A stretch of DNA of 64,000 nt from Notamacropus eugenii. Taxonomy: Eukaryota; Chordata; Mammalia; Diprotodontia; Macropodidae. The stretch spans positions 238,988,069 to 239,052,068 of the forward strand of contig NC_092874.1 in the NCBI RefSeq assembly GCF_028372415.1, written 5' to 3'. Below, one piece after another: positions 33,516 through 45,489 of the stretch. Each line of letters starts with the position of its first letter. Position 1 is the stretch's first letter. Made by a program: the position numbers and the translations under genes. Under the pieces are notes generated by a model. The model had not been told where the DNA came from and made no database searches. It saw nothing but the letters and a program-made list of their open reading frames with translations.

Positions 33516-34254
33516 CCTTTCCTACTTACTAGTCACCTGAGCACAAAGCAGGCACTAGGAGTTCCTGATGTTATCTGATGCTTGGTGGACCACAATAGGC
33601 AACTCAACAATGAGAACTCTACTCAGCTGAATCAACTCAGGGTGTCCTTGAAGTACATCCTTATGGAATATCCTCCTCTTCCCATGACTAAGTAAATCTA
33701 CTTTTATTAACATTTGTCAATATTTGTTGAATGACCTACTGATAAGTCTCATTTTTCCCTCCAATATTAAACCTAAATATTAAACTAAACTGGGGACTGT
33801 CCTGAGTGAGATCCAATGCAGAACAATTGGTACCATCAGCAAGGGTCTCAATATTCTTTAAGGAAAAAACAGCCTAACTTGCTTGGAGAAGGAGTTAGGA
33901 TATTGTTTCTATGATGCATGATGTCCCTGAAAACTAGGGAGAAGAGAATATCCAGTAGTACAGAGTGATCAATGATGCAACAACAAAAAAAGCAGATAGG
34001 TCAAGAAACACAATTAATTTTTAAAAATGGATTTAGAAATAATCTGGGTACTGGTAACATTCAAGACGATAGGTTCAATAAAGGGGTGGGGGTAAAAGCC
34101 AAGCTTAAAGAAAGGGAGCATGGTAAGGAAGCAGTAACACTGCCCCGTTAAAGAAATCATGAATGGGAGTTCAGCAGAAACAAAGTACCCTCATCATAAG
34201 GACAGTTGTCTTTTGCCTGTTCATTGATAGTTGATATTGCAAATGCATGAATTG
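33516..34254. other. No recognised gene or repeat
   Basis: No frame of note and no repeat signature that I could place. Confidence 0.35.
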
Positions 34255-35520
34255 ATTTAGGGTTAAGATGGCAACATGAAGGATCTTGGAGAAGTCCAAT
34301 TTCACAAAGAAACCCTAAGAAATATCTGAAAAGAGTTAAAAAATATATATAATAAAGGAATCCAAAAAAGAATTTCCCTGCCAAGTCCAGAATTGCCCAA
34401 ATAGATAGCCTGAGAGGGCAGACATAGATAGATTGATTTCTCCAGAGAAATTTACAAAATCTGGTAAGTGGTTTGAAGACAACCATGGCAGAAAGAGAAT
34501 TAGAGTCAACACAAACACCCACAAATGGACATTTAATCAATCAGTATTCTGAATGGTGGCATTGTAAGCTACCACCAGCCCCAATAATCAAGTACCTGGA
34601 GTCATATCTCAACTCTGTACTGTCAGAAGAGCAGCAGAGGACAGAATCAACCCTGATATACCACTGCACAGGGAACAGGACCCAGTCAGCCATTCCTGGG
34701 GGTACTAGGACCCATAGAAAGAGACAAAGCCAGCATAATGTAAGCACAGGGATACTGTGAAGGAAGACAGAGATTAATACTCAGACCCATTGGGATATTT
34801 TAAGGCCTTAACAGGAAATAGAACCAACTTCTTATTGATAATCATGCAACCAGAAGGAAAAAGAGAACTGGCAAGTCTTGAATGCACAGTACACCACCAG
34901 GAGATTGACAAAAGCCAAGATATGAGAAAAGGAATAAGTTCTAGCACAAGCCACATCATCCAGAATGGCATTATCAAAACTAAGGAGATGGGATGAAAGA
35001 AGAACAACCTAATCCATCCAAGAGTGCCATATAACACTGAGCGCAAAGTCACAATCCACAAACTGAATTTGAAAATATACCAAACAGAAAAAGACACCAA
35101 ACACAATGAACAAATACTGTGGGGTAAGAGAAGTCTAAGGGATAAACTCAGGAGAAGACAGTAACCTTCAACAACCAAAAACAAAGAATTGGGGGACTGG
35201 GTGTGGAATTGACCAAAAGGACTATTAGAATGCCTGGAAGAAAGGAAATAAGAGAAAAATATGTAATTAAAAATGAAATGAGATTCTGGAGAAAAAATTA
35301 GGAGAATAAATTACTTATTACAGAATGTTGAAAAACTTACCAAGTAGTGGGTTCTCAGAAAGACAAAAACAGAATAGATCAAATAGATACAATGACTCCA
35401 GGAGACAAAATAAATATGAAAACAAGGTCAAAGTATTGAAAACAGCTAGAAGAAAATGTAAAACATCTACTTTTTTAAAAACTGCACTATAAAGCAGGTA
35501 GAGAAGAATAAAGTTAATAA
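34255..35520 (+). mobile_element. Probable L1 5' region (5' UTR and eroded ORF1), different subfamily
   Basis: Starts gatttagggttaagatggca, which has the aagatggc of L1 5' ends in this window, and stays A/G-rich to about 35,500. No intact ORF; the 95-136 codon frames here lie on both strands and match no family. Assignment is tentative. Confidence 0.4.
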
Positions 35521-35537
35521 TAATAATTTAATAATCA

Positions 35538-35930
35538 GACTCAAGATAGCAGCTCAGAGGCAGCAACCCAGGCGAACTCTCTCAATATTCCCCTCCAAAC
35601 AACTTTAACATAATTCTTCAAATCAAATTTTGGAACATCAAAGCCAACAAAAGGTCAGGGTGAGACATTTTTTCTGGACTCAGAAAATTAAAATTTAGGA
35701 GGTCGGCCAGAAAAGTTGATGACACTGGGATAAATGTCTGTCAAGAATGCATACACTGGGAGCTTGGACCTCCTCCTCCAATTAATGACTTCTAACCCAC
35801 TGCCCAAATCTCTGTTGGAGTATCCAGCCATGCTAACTTCGAACTGGAATCAGTCCCCAGCTCTGATACAAAATCCCTAGCTTTTCCACATTGCTTACCT
35901 TGGGTACATTTAATCTACACTGTCAACTAT
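35538..35930 (+). mobile_element. L1 5' UTR fragment
   Basis: Begins cagactcaagatagcagctc, continues caggcgaactctctcaatat and tcttcaaatcaaattttgga: the layout of a marsupial L1 5' end. Confidence 0.6.
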
Positions 35931-36069
35931 AATCATTATCTAATTTTTGCCTGTTTTCCTTTTTATTATGAGAGTTCCATTCTAGATAGAGGGAGACAGA
36001 ATTGATATCCAGAAATGCAAGATCGATATGCAAGAAATGCAAAAATCAATAAAACTTGCTTTTTAAAAA

Positions 36070-36600
36070 TCCTCTTATTTCATGCTCTATTAATGAGCAT
36101 TTTTTCATTTTTAGAAGATATTCATCCATTTCATTTAAATTATAATTTTTGCTGACACATTAAATAAAATAGTTGCTAATAATTTCCTTTATTTACTTAT
36201 TTAAATCTTTATTTGTTATAAGTTCTTTCCTTTCATTTTGGCAATTTGATCTTTCTGTTTCTATCATATTAATTTTATCTGTTTTGTTAGTTATTTTCTT
36301 TAAAAAACATCCTCTTTTTTTTAATCTACTCAACGTGTTTTGTTTGTTCTTTTGTTTTCAATTTTGTTTACCTCTTCTTGATATTCAGAATATATATTTT
36401 ACTCTTTAATTAGGACTTTTTTTGATTTGTTACTTTTATAAGTGGTTTCAGTTTGTGTGGTTTTTTTGATGGCATGGCCATCATTGATCTTTTCTCTTTT
36501 GTTAATCCAAGTTTTCAGAGATACACATTTTTACTTAAGGACTGCTTTGACTGCATCCCAGAAGTTTTTTTTATTATTGACTTGTTTTTTATTTGCTGTC
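36070..36600 (-). mobile_element. L1 ORF2 fragment
   Basis: Antisense text (tctattaatgagcatttttt, atattaattttatctgtttt, ggactgctttgactgcatcc) parallels 10,290-10,376 plus 15,790-16,030 in the nested L1. This copy therefore shows the ORF2 region undivided by a HAL1. Confidence 0.75.
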
Positions 36601-36929
36601 TTCTTGACTCATTCAAGTGACCAATCTGAACCTCATAAAAGGATCTCCTGAGATAAGTGCATTTTACTGAGAATTCAGTACCTTGTTCTTTGAGTCATAT
36701 ACTGTTATCAGGCCAATAAAGGACCCATTCCCGTACATTTTCTACTCCAAGTTAAATTGGTTTACTGTTCCCAGGAAATCAACAGAGTACAGCTGATCAT
36801 ATTTGTCCATAGTTCCAAGTTCTGGACAACTTACAAGTGACTACACCATCAGAGAGGAAAATGAAAAAATTTTATTTCTAGCTTCAAAAAGAAACAGCTC
36901 AAAACACTCACTTTAGTGAAAAGAAAACT

Positions 36930-37120
36930 GGACATCGAGTTAAGAGAAAGCAGTATATACAAATCCTGACTGTAAAACTTAGCAAACATGTGATCCCAAG
37001 GGTGTCACCTAATCTGAGATTCAGTTTGTCCATCTGTAAAATGGAGATATTAATACTTACACTACTTAAAGGGTTGTGAGGTACATGTTTTGTATTATTA
37101 TATAAATATGAATTATCATC
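36930..37120 (+). mobile_element. MIR-type SINE
   Basis: 'atgtgatcccaagggtgtca', 'gtttgtccatctgtaaaatg' and 'aaagggttgtgaggtacatg' in MIR order. Confidence 0.75.
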
Positions 37121-37629
37121 ATTACAACTTTTTAAGGAAGTCAAAATGTGATTTTTCTGAATTCTTCATCTGCATTTCTTTTCTTCAAGGAGCACTCCCT
37201 CATGAAGGAAATATAAGACACAGAAAGAATTCTCCCCTCTTTTTCTGAGCATGACAGTGCTGTACTCACATAACGCGATGTTTACTTCTGAAGATAATGT
37301 GAGTCCAAAGCCACATCCTGAATAACAATTGCTGCTGTTTTCAATTTAATTTAGTTTGAGGTTTGCTCAAGTGTCAACATTTTAAAATCAAAGCAATTCT
37401 TTCATCATCAGGTTTTATAGTGTGACCAATTCTCATAAATACGGTACCAAAGGCTATGATTCTGGTGACCACAAAGCTATTAAAATTTGCTTGTAGAATT
37501 TTAATAAGTGGTCATTCCACATCTTTTGCTTTGGAGGTATAGAAGAATGATATAGTATTACATATACTTTAAAGGTATATTCTCTACTTGATAAACAGTG
37601 TAATGCAATGGGTAATGGGTAGGTCTTGA
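37121..37629. other. No recognised gene or repeat
   Basis: Nothing assignable on either strand. Confidence 0.4.
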
Positions 37630-38310
37630 AGTCAGAAAGACCTGGACAGGTCTCTTCCAGAATATAGTGGCTGTATGAACTTTAGCAGGCCAGTCAGTCA
37701 ACAAGCACTTATGAGCAGCTACTATAACATCCAGTTTGAGAAGTGCAAAAGGCAGTTGGAGATCCAAAATTGGAGGTCAACAGAAAGATTGGGGCAGGAA
37801 AGGTAGAACTGAGAATCACCAGCATAGAAACTGTAATTAAATCCCTGAGAACTGATGAGATTGTCAAGTGAAGCAGTACAGAGGGGGAAGAGGGAACCTG
37901 GTCAGAATCCTGTGAGATACTTATAGTTAGAGGGTGTGATCTGGATGTCTCAAAAACTTAGAAGAGAGTACCAAAAATAAGAGAATGATCAACTGTGTTG
38001 AAGACTGCAGAGATTGATGAAAATGAGGATTGGTGGATTTGATAATTAAGAAAGAGATCATTGGTAACTTTGGAGAGAGCAGTTTCGGTAGAATGATAAC
38101 ATTGGAAGCCAGATTGTAAGAATAGGGTTTGGAGGTATATGAATTATCAGAAAAATTATCAAAGAGAAGTAATCTCAGGATTAACCACTAGTTTTGTTAT
38201 TTGAAGTCTTGTGGCCAATAAGATATGTATGGGAAGAGGGAAGATGGTTGGTGGTAAGGAGAAGCAATTCCAAGTAGGCAATAGGGAAAGAAAAAAAAGT
38301 ATCTGGAGTC
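37630..38310 (+). mobile_element. Old CR1/L3-style LINE fragment
   Basis: 'gagaatcaccagcatagaaa', 'tccctgagaactgatgagat', 'aatgatcaactgtgttgaag' and 'ggagagagcagtttcggtag' are the family's characteristic internal order. No open frame. Confidence 0.6.
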
Positions 38311-38460
38311 CCATGGCCACCTGAAAAGAGGAATTGTTCCTGAATGGTTGTTCAAATGTAAGTCAAATTTGCCTAAACTGGAGACTCACTGAATACGGTG
38401 TTATATGTATGTATGTGTATGTGTATATGTATATATTTTATATGATCAAGTTTATCTTAA

Positions 38461-38720
38461 GGCAAGTAGGTGGTAGATTGGATAGAGTGCTGAGCCTGGA
38501 GTCAGGAAGACTTCTCTTCATGAGTTCAAATTTGACCTCAGATACTTACTAGCGGTAAGACTAGGCAAGTCACTTAACCCTGTTTGCCTCAGTGTTCTCA
38601 TCTGTAAAATGAGCTGGAGAAGGAAATGGCAAACCACTCCATTATCTTTGCCAAAAAGAAAAACAACACCAAATGGGGTCATGAAAAGTCAGACATGACT
38701 GAAAAATGACTCAACAACAA
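38461..38720 (+). mobile_element. WSINE-type marsupial SINE, full length
   Basis: Head ggcaagtaggtggtagattg, 'gcctggagtcaggaagactt', 'cacttaaccctgtttgcctc', 'gagctggagaaggaaatggc' and tail 'gggtcatgaaaagtcagaca', ending caacaacaa. Confidence 0.92.
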
Positions 38721-38899
38721 TAAGAAGTTTAGAGAAATTAAAGACATCTACTAGAGCATGAAATCAGTTCATCACCCTGTCAGTTCTTATGTGAACATAT
38801 TCTTTTGACCAAAAAGGGACAAGAAGAACTGATATTTGACACAGTGGAAGTCATTAATGGAGAAGGATTTTCTAATTCCTCTTTTGGACACTAAGACAA

Positions 38900-39085
38900 T
38901 CAAAGTATTCTAGATTTAGAGCTGGCAGGGACCTTAGAGGCCACTTGATCCTTCCCTCTCATTTAACAGAAGAGGCAGCTGAGACACAGGGAGACTTGTC
39001 CAAAGTCACATAGGTAATCACCTCCAAAGACAGGATTTGAAACTCCAAAGCCAATGTTGCTTCATGCCATCTCCTCTCAAACTGT
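38900..39085 (-). mobile_element. MIR-like therian SINE
   Basis: 'tctagatttagagctggcag', 'ggaccttagaggccacttga' and 'agactt gtccaaagtcacat'-type text in antisense order. Confidence 0.75.
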
Positions 39086-39089
39086 GAAG

Positions 39090-39980
39090 CATGAAAATTT
39101 TTATGTAAACTACATCCAAGTATAAAGAGGGTACTTGGGAGCCATCCTGATCTGTTTTAGCTATAGCACATCCCATGGGCCATATATGTAATTGAACTGA
39201 GCTTTCCTGGTCACTTTTGAGGACCTGTACCTAGCACTGAAGCTCTGTGGACTAAGCAATATCTTAATCTTCATGATGGCAGCAGGAGAAATCTGCATTA
39301 AAGAGCCTGATCGTTGGGACAGGAAAAGCCACCCACTCAGCAGGCTGTAAAGGGAAAGACAAGTTCCACCCTTCCTCTCAAATTCCTATCTTCTAAATGT
39401 GTGGCTTGAAACTCAGAGCTCTCTCCTTTGGATGTCCTGTGAGAGGTTAGGTTTTTTATACATGGCAGTGAACATATATACCAGCCTAGGTGAGCCTGAT
39501 ATAAGTTCTCAAAGTCCCATGTGCTTTCTGTTTCTTTTCCTAAGCAGAGATAACCAAAGAGCAATTAGAAGTGATGGACTTTTCAAACCTGGTGGCTACT
39601 TTATGAGTTTAGGAGTGCCTGGGTAGTCAGTGCTGACTAGCAGTAGGAGGAGTTTTATGCAGCTACTACAATGTACCTTAAAGTAGAAGGTGACCACCAA
39701 CCAAAGGATGAGCCCAAGCCATGCTCTGATTTGCCAGGAAGGTATAGACCTTAAGGGAATTGTTTGAACAGTAATGAGCCAAGGTGAAAATAAAATTCTT
39801 ACCCATGCTTTAAGTATTTGTATCATGTTTTAAAGTCTTTGCCAATGCACACTTATGAGTCTTTTGTGTCTTAAATATTTCTTTTGTAACTGAAGAAATA
39901 AATAGCAGTCCTATATTTGATCTCCTTGATATATACTTGATATATATTTGATTTCCATCATGACTTTTTCATCTGTCCTT
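39090..39980. other. No recognised gene or repeat
   Basis: Short frames on both strands (up to 76 codons) without family resemblance. Confidence 0.4.
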
Positions 39981-39984
39981 TAGC

Positions 39985-40120
39985 CAAACCCTCCTATAAG
40001 TATTGTCTCCTCTAATTAGAATGGGAGTGCTACTTGAGAGTAGGGATTGTCTTGTTTTTCTATTTCTATCCCCATTACTTAGCACATAAGAGGTTAATAA
40101 ATATTTTCCATTCCATATAC
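39985..40120 (+). mobile_element. L2-type LINE 3' end
   Basis: 'attagaatgggagtgctact', 'gagagtagggattgtcttgt', 'acttagcacataagaggtta' then ataaatatt. Confidence 0.8.
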
Positions 40121-40129
40121 TAAGTCAGT

Positions 40130-40704
40130 TTCTAGAAGGAACCCTGATTATCTCTTTTGGGGGTACTCTAGATCATACCTCAGACTTAAAAAATTTTCCT
40201 TGGAGATCCAAGGTTGAAATTAAGGAACCAGGGAAATGAGGAAAAAGGAGTGGGATCTCTCTTTTTAAAGATCAGGCTCTCCCACAACTAAATCTGATCC
40301 ATGTAAGTGAACCCAGTTGAGACCCTTTAGTGGGCCAGGGGGTCTTTTATATAAGAGTCCAATTCTACGGTTGAATTTTCACTTTGTCATAGTCACCAGG
40401 TCATTCAAGATAATTTTCTCCTTCTGTACAAAACTAATTATAGGAGCCCCAGCATATTCTCTTTATCCTAAACCTGTAAAAGAACATTGTTCCCCTACAG
40501 TAATGTGTAATAGTTAGATATAATTCTATCCCAATACACTTTTTCTAAATAGGATAGAGGGTGAGTGAGCATCCAGTCAAATCTTTTTGTTCACTCTTCC
40601 CAAAGTTGGAAATTGTTCCTTTGAAGACTTGGAAGGGGGCATTCCAGATCTTGCCTATCCAAGTATATTCCTGCAATACCTGCTGCACTAGGCCCCTGTG
40701 GCTC
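40130..40704. other. No recognised gene or repeat
   Basis: Nothing assignable on either strand. Confidence 0.35.
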
Positions 40705-41205
40705 CTCTACTTATCAATCAATAGGCATTTTTTGAGCATTTACTATGAGCCAGAGACTGGAGAAACAGATAGAAAAGTGAGAGAGTTCTTACTGTCATAG
40801 ACTTTACATCCTATTGGGGGATATAACACATTCACAGGTAAATAGAGGATGTATACAAAAATACATACAGATTGATTTGGGGTAGGGTACCAACCACTGG
40901 GGTCATCAGAGTCTTCTCTTGAGCTGATCCTTGAAGAGAGCTAAGGATTCCAAGAGGCAAAGATGAGGAAAGAGGGAACGATAAGGAATAGTCTCTGCAG
41001 AGACATAAAGATGGTAGGAATATCATCTACAAGAAAGAAAAAATTGTCAAATTTAGCTAAATCATACTATGCATATGGCAGAATGCTCTGTTACCAATCT
41101 GAAAAGGTAGGCTGGAACCAGATTGTGAAAAGTTTTGAATGCCAAAGAAAAGTACTTATATTTTTATACTAAAGGCAATGGAGAGCTTCTACAATTTCAA
41201 CTTGT
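40705..41205 (+). mobile_element. Old CR1/L3-style LINE fragment
   Basis: 'tcaatcaataggcatttttt', 'catcctattgggggatataa', 'gagctgatccttgaagagag', 'agttttgaatgccaaagaaa'. Same family as 44,848-45,475. Confidence 0.6.
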
Positions 41206-41614
41206 ACAGAAGCTATTTAAGTATCTCCCAGCCATCTATCCTTGGCCCACATCCAGTCAAATGGAGATGAGATATAGTCAGCATAATTTAGATACTGATG
41301 AATTGACTGGGCTCCAAAATCTCATTCTTGATTATTCTGTCCTGCCATTTGACATGAAAAGAGAGGTATAGATGTCACTAATACCTTTATTTCTCAAGAC
41401 ACTGAAAGATGTTTATGGAAGACTCAAATGTCATAACCACACAAAAAACTTGGTATGACTAGCCTCTTGACTTTCCTTCAGTTTGGTCAAGAGCTAATTG
41501 TTACATGCTTCCTACTCTCCATCAGCTAGCTTTTAAAAGGACTTACTGGGCATCTTTAGCCAATCCCCTATTTCTTTGCCATCACATTATTTATTATTGT
41601 GCTACCACATCAAG
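41206..41614. other. No recognised gene or repeat
   Basis: Nothing assignable on either strand. Confidence 0.35.
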
Positions 41615-41668
41615 ATGGATGGAAGGAAGTAAGGAAGAAGGAAGGGAGGGAGCGAGGAAGGGTGGAAG
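41615..41668 (+). repeat. Imperfect GGAA/GGGA-rich tract
   Basis: ggatggaaggaagtaaggaa then gaaggaagggagggagcg: an eroded purine repeat. Confidence 0.8.
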
Positions 41669-42000
41669 AAACATTTATTAACCACAATGTCAAGAACTAT
41701 GCTAAATTCTGGGGATAAAAATTTTAAACAAACATACTGCTTCTCATCAAAGAGCTTACATTCTAATAAGGAAAACACCTATGAGAGGGTATTTTATATA
41801 AAACATAAAATGAAGCTGAAAAACCAGAAGGAAGAAGGTACCCATTGTGGAGGAATGATTGTGAAGTTCAGAAGCTAGGAACAAGGTCAAGAGGAGAATG
41901 AAGGCCAGCCTGGGCTATTCCACACAATGGGGGCCCCAAAAGGAACTCACAAATGAGACAAAGGGACAAGTCTTACAGAAGGATATTTCAGGTTAGGAGG
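41669..42000 (+). mobile_element. Old CR1/L3-style LINE fragment
   Basis: 'aacatttattaaccacaatg', 'agagcttacattctaataag' and 'gacaagtcttacagaaggat', in the order seen in other copies. Confidence 0.5.
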
Positions 42001-42039
42001 GGTGGTCAGATGTTCCAAGGTGAAGAGACCCCTGCTGCT

Positions 42040-42440
42040 GAGAGAAGGTTGATTTGGAACTAGAAGACACCTTAAAAGTAATTTATCCTAACCCTTTTAT
42101 TTTATAGATGAAAATACTAAGGCACAGAGAAATTAACTTGACCAATAATAATGATTATCACTATAATATATTGCCATGTATACTATAATTATAGAATGTA
42201 TTACTATACAAATTATTATCATTACTAAAGCTCTGATTTATGAGGTTCTTTAATACTTGTAAAATGCTTTACCCTTATTATCTCATGTGATCCTCACAAT
42301 GACCCCATGAAGCAGGTTCTGCAGCTATTATTATCCCTATTATACCTCAAGAAACTTCAGCAGAGTAGGATGAGATCTAATTTTCAGACCCCAAATCCTG
42401 TCCTAATAGTTTAGTGACAGATTTCAGAGCTAAATATCAT
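42040..42440 (-). mobile_element. Two MIR-type SINE fragments
   Basis: 42,040-42,140 has tttattttatagatgaaaat then aggcacagagaaattaactt. 42,235-42,440 has 'aatgctttacccttattatc', 'gtgatcctcacaatgacccc' and 'cagctattattatccctat'. Confidence 0.65.
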
Positions 42441-42985
42441 ATCAGTCTTTTGAGGGAAGCATTTTTTTAAAGTCCAAGTGACCTACAATATGAGTTTCCT
42501 TCAAACTATGACTCCACCGTTGTGCTAATTCTGCAAAATGGTCCATGATCTCTAATGTACTTGCATATGTATTCACTTACAGAAGATAGCTATCAGCACA
42601 TAAGAGCCTACAGATAACTATTCTCAAGGACTTTGGGTGTCTTTTTTAAGCTGTTGAGCCAGAAGAGTGTCCCAAGAGATCAGGAACATGTCCTAACACA
42701 TGTTCCAAGTTTCTTATAGCATCGCCAAGAATGACAGCAAATAAAAGAAATGAAATGGTGTCAGTCTCTTACACACTGCTTTTTAATTCCATGATAAGAA
42801 ATAACTTGGCAGAGGGGACCAAGTTATCAAGTCTATGTTATTTTAAAAAAAAAAAAACCCTTATGTTCCTAATTATCTTCTTTAGATAGCCAAACTTAGT
42901 AATTATGCCAATCTAGGTCAACCCTGTCACAAAATTAATGTAGATGTCTGATTTTGTTCTCTCTGTTACCTCTTGAATCTGCCAT
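42441..42985. other. No recognised gene or repeat
   Basis: Includes an A run at 42,846; otherwise nothing assignable. Confidence 0.35.
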
Positions 42986-42989
42986 GCTA

Positions 42990-43185
42990 TAGAGGTGGTA
43001 TACCCTATCCACTAAGCTATCTAATGCAACCACTTCACTTTACAGAGGAGAAAACTGAGCTAACATGTTAAGTGACTTTCCTAGGGTTAGCTAGCAAGTG
43101 TCTGAGGCCAGATTTGAACTTAGGAAGATGAGTCTTTGTGACTCCAGGCCCAGAGCTCTATCCACTGTGCCACCTAACTACCTGT
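42990..43185 (-). mobile_element. MIR/MAR-type SINE
   Basis: 'ctttacagaggagaaaactg', 'gtgtctgaggccagatttga', 'actccaggcccagagctcta', 'tccactgtgccacctaacta'. Confidence 0.85.
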
Positions 43186-43409
43186 ATTAGTGCTTAGGGC
43201 TATGTAGGTAACAAAATCATGAAGAGATGCCTACTCATTATTCATATTAATTTCTAAGTACAGATCTGTTCTGCAAGGTCTGCTATGGTACTGGAAAGAT
43301 CCTTCCAGCTATGCCAATGCAAAAAAACAACAAAAAAGTCAGCCCTAGTGGGTCTAAAAACCCTAGAGGAGACATTGAGAAAGGTAACCATGCTCTCCCC
43401 CACTACTCC

Positions 43410-43575
43410 TTGCCAATTAGCATTAGAAATTCAAATCCCAGCTATATCACTTATTGTCTGTAGGACTTTTGAATTGTCACTGTGCAACTCTGAAACTCAA
43501 TGTTCTAATCTGTAAAATGAGGAGCAGGAGAGGAGTGAACTAGATGATATCTAAGGTTCCTTCAAGTTCTAAGAT
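43410..43575 (+). mobile_element. MIR-like therian SINE
   Basis: 'ttctaatctgtaaaatgagg', 'gatgatatctaaggttcctt' and 'caagttctaagatta' mark the MIR-like tail. Confidence 0.65.
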
Positions 43576-43584
43576 TATGCTCCT

Positions 43585-43828
43585 GCAGCACAGTGGATAG
43601 AGAACTGGACTAGGTCTCAGGAAAACCTGAGTTCAAATCAGATGTCAGACAGTTGCACTACCCGTGCAACTCTAGACAAGTAAATTAATCTGTCTGTCCT
43701 TCACTTTCCTTATATGTAAAATGGGTATAATAATGATACTGATCTTCTAGGGTTATTGTGAGGATAATATTTGTAAGACATTTTACAAACCTTAAAACAC
43801 TATATAAAAGCTGGTGGAGTAATAAGTA
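43585..43828 (+). mobile_element. MIR/MAR-type SINE whose tail runs into the triplet array
   Basis: 'cagcacagtggatagagaac', 'gaaaacctgagttcaaatca', 'ttattgtgaggataatattt', then 'cttaaaacactatataaaag' and ctggtggagtaataagtatt. The last segment aligns with the MIR tail and merges directly with the repeat at 43,829. Confidence 0.8.
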
Positions 43829-44760
43829 TTAGCAGTAATAGTAGTAGCAGCACCAGCATTAGTAGTAGTAGCAACAGCCGCTGAAGCAGTAACAGTAGTA
43901 GTAGCAGCAACATTAGTAGCAGTAGTAGTGGCAACAGAAGCAGAAACAGTAATAGTAGCAACAGAAGCAGTAACAGTAGTAGTAGCAACAGAAGCAGTAG
44001 CAACAGAAGCAGTAACAGTAGTAGTAGCAACAGAAGCAGTACCAGTAATAATAGCAGCAACATTAGTAGCAGTAGTAGTAGCAACAGAAGCAGTAACAGT
44101 AATAGTAGCAATAGAAGCAGTAACAGTAGTAGTAGCAACAGAAGCAGTAACAGTAATAATAACAGCAACATTAGTAGCAGTAGTAGTAGCAACAGAAGCA
44201 GTAACAGTAATAGTAGCAACAGAAGCAGTAACAGTAGTAGTAGCAACAGAAGCAGTAACAGTAATAGTAGCAATAGAAGCAGTAACAGTAGTAGTAGCAA
44301 CAGAAGCAGTAACAGTAATAATAACAGCAACATTAGTAGCAGTAGTAGTAGCAACAGAAGCAGTAACAGTAATAGTAGCAACAGAAGCAGTAACAGTAGT
44401 AGTAGCAACAGAAGCAGTAACAGTAATAATAACAGCAACATTAGTAGCAGTAGTAGTAGCAACAGAAGCAGTAACAGTAATAGTAGCAACAGAAGCAGTA
44501 ACAGTAGTAGTAGCAACAGAAGCAGTAACAGTAATAGTAGCAATAGAAGCAGTAACAGTAGTAGTAGCAACAGAAGCAGTAACAGTAATAATAACAGCAA
44601 CATTAGTAGCAGTAGTAGTAGCAACAGAAGCAGTAACAGTAATAGTAGCAACAGAAGCAGTAACAGTAGTAGTAGCAACAGAAGCAGTAACAGTAATAAT
44701 AGCAGCAACATTAGTAGCAGTAGAAGTAGCAACAGAAGCAGAAACAGTAGTAGTAGTAGT

Positions 44761-44791
<31 letters not shown>
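43829..44791 (+). repeat. Hierarchical trinucleotide array (3/27/54/270-bp periods)
   Basis: About 960 bp made of AGT, AGC, AAC, AGA, AAT and related triplets. A 27-bp sub-unit starts agtagcaacagaagcagtaa and ends cagtart; pairs make a 54-bp unit. The marker cattagtagc recurs at 44,061, 44,169, 44,331, 44,439, 44,601 and 44,709: spacings of 108, 162, 108, 162 and 108, or 2 and 3 units alternately. Blocks 44,161-44,430 and 44,431-44,700 read as identical 270-bp copies. Because every period is a multiple of three, long frames stay open (poly-Leu on minus, ATEAVTVVV-type on plus); these are not genes. Confidence 0.95.
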
Positions 44792-44847
44792 AATCAGGCC
44801 TCTTTGGAAGGCAATAGCGTAAACGTCTAGTAGATTTTATAGGATGA

Positions 44848-45475
44848 ATCAGTCAATAAGTATTTACTGACAATTTACTGTTAGACATTATGCTAAGCAC
44901 TGGAAATACAAAGAAAGGCAAATCAGTGCACAAGTATCTATCTACAGGGCAAATAGAAGGTAACTTTCAAACAGAAGGCACTAGTGGCAAGAAGGAGTAC
45001 CAAAAGGGATTATTGGAGCTGAATCTTGAAAGAAGCAAGAGACAGAGGCAGAGGGGAGGAGGAGGGAGTATTTCAGGCATGAGGAACAGCCAATGCAAAA
45101 GCATGTTGATAGAGATGGAAAGATACATGGAAGCAACAGCAAGTAGGGTGATAATGGCTAGGTCACAGAGTGTATGAAGATTAAAGAATAAAGTAAAGAA
45201 GACTGAAAAAGTAAGAAAAGGCCAGGTTATAAACAGTCAAGAGAAAGATTTTATACTCGATCCTAGAACTACACTTTAGAGAAATCACTGGCAGCTCTGG
45301 AAGATGAATTGGAGGGGAAGACCAATTAGAAAGTTATTATAATAGTCCAAACAAAAGGGGAAGAGGGCCTGTACTAGAATGGGGTGGCTGTGTGAATGGA
45401 AGGGAGACATATATAAAAGATGATATGAAGGCTAAAAAAAAAGGAATAAAAATAGTTTGACAACTGATTGAGTAT
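44848..45475 (+). mobile_element. Old CR1/L3-style LINE fragment
   Basis: 'caataagtatttactgacaa', 'agcactggaaatacaaagaa', 'gagctgaatcttgaaagaag', 'tataatagtccaaacaaaag' and 'ggtggctgtgtgaatggaag': the longest copy of this family in the window, ended by the SINE at 45,490. Confidence 0.6.
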
Positions 45476-45489
45476 GTGGAGGTAATTGT

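Noticed and set aside
34157-35184. Frames of 95-136 codons on both strands
   Set aside because: Hydrophobic or mixed composition without motifs, inside a probable eroded L1 5' region.
43800-44830. Long open frames: 310-codon poly-Leu (minus) and 300-codon Ala/Thr/Val/Glu repeat (plus)
   Set aside because: Forced by a tandem array whose period is a multiple of three; no start context, no splice signals, no family resemblance.
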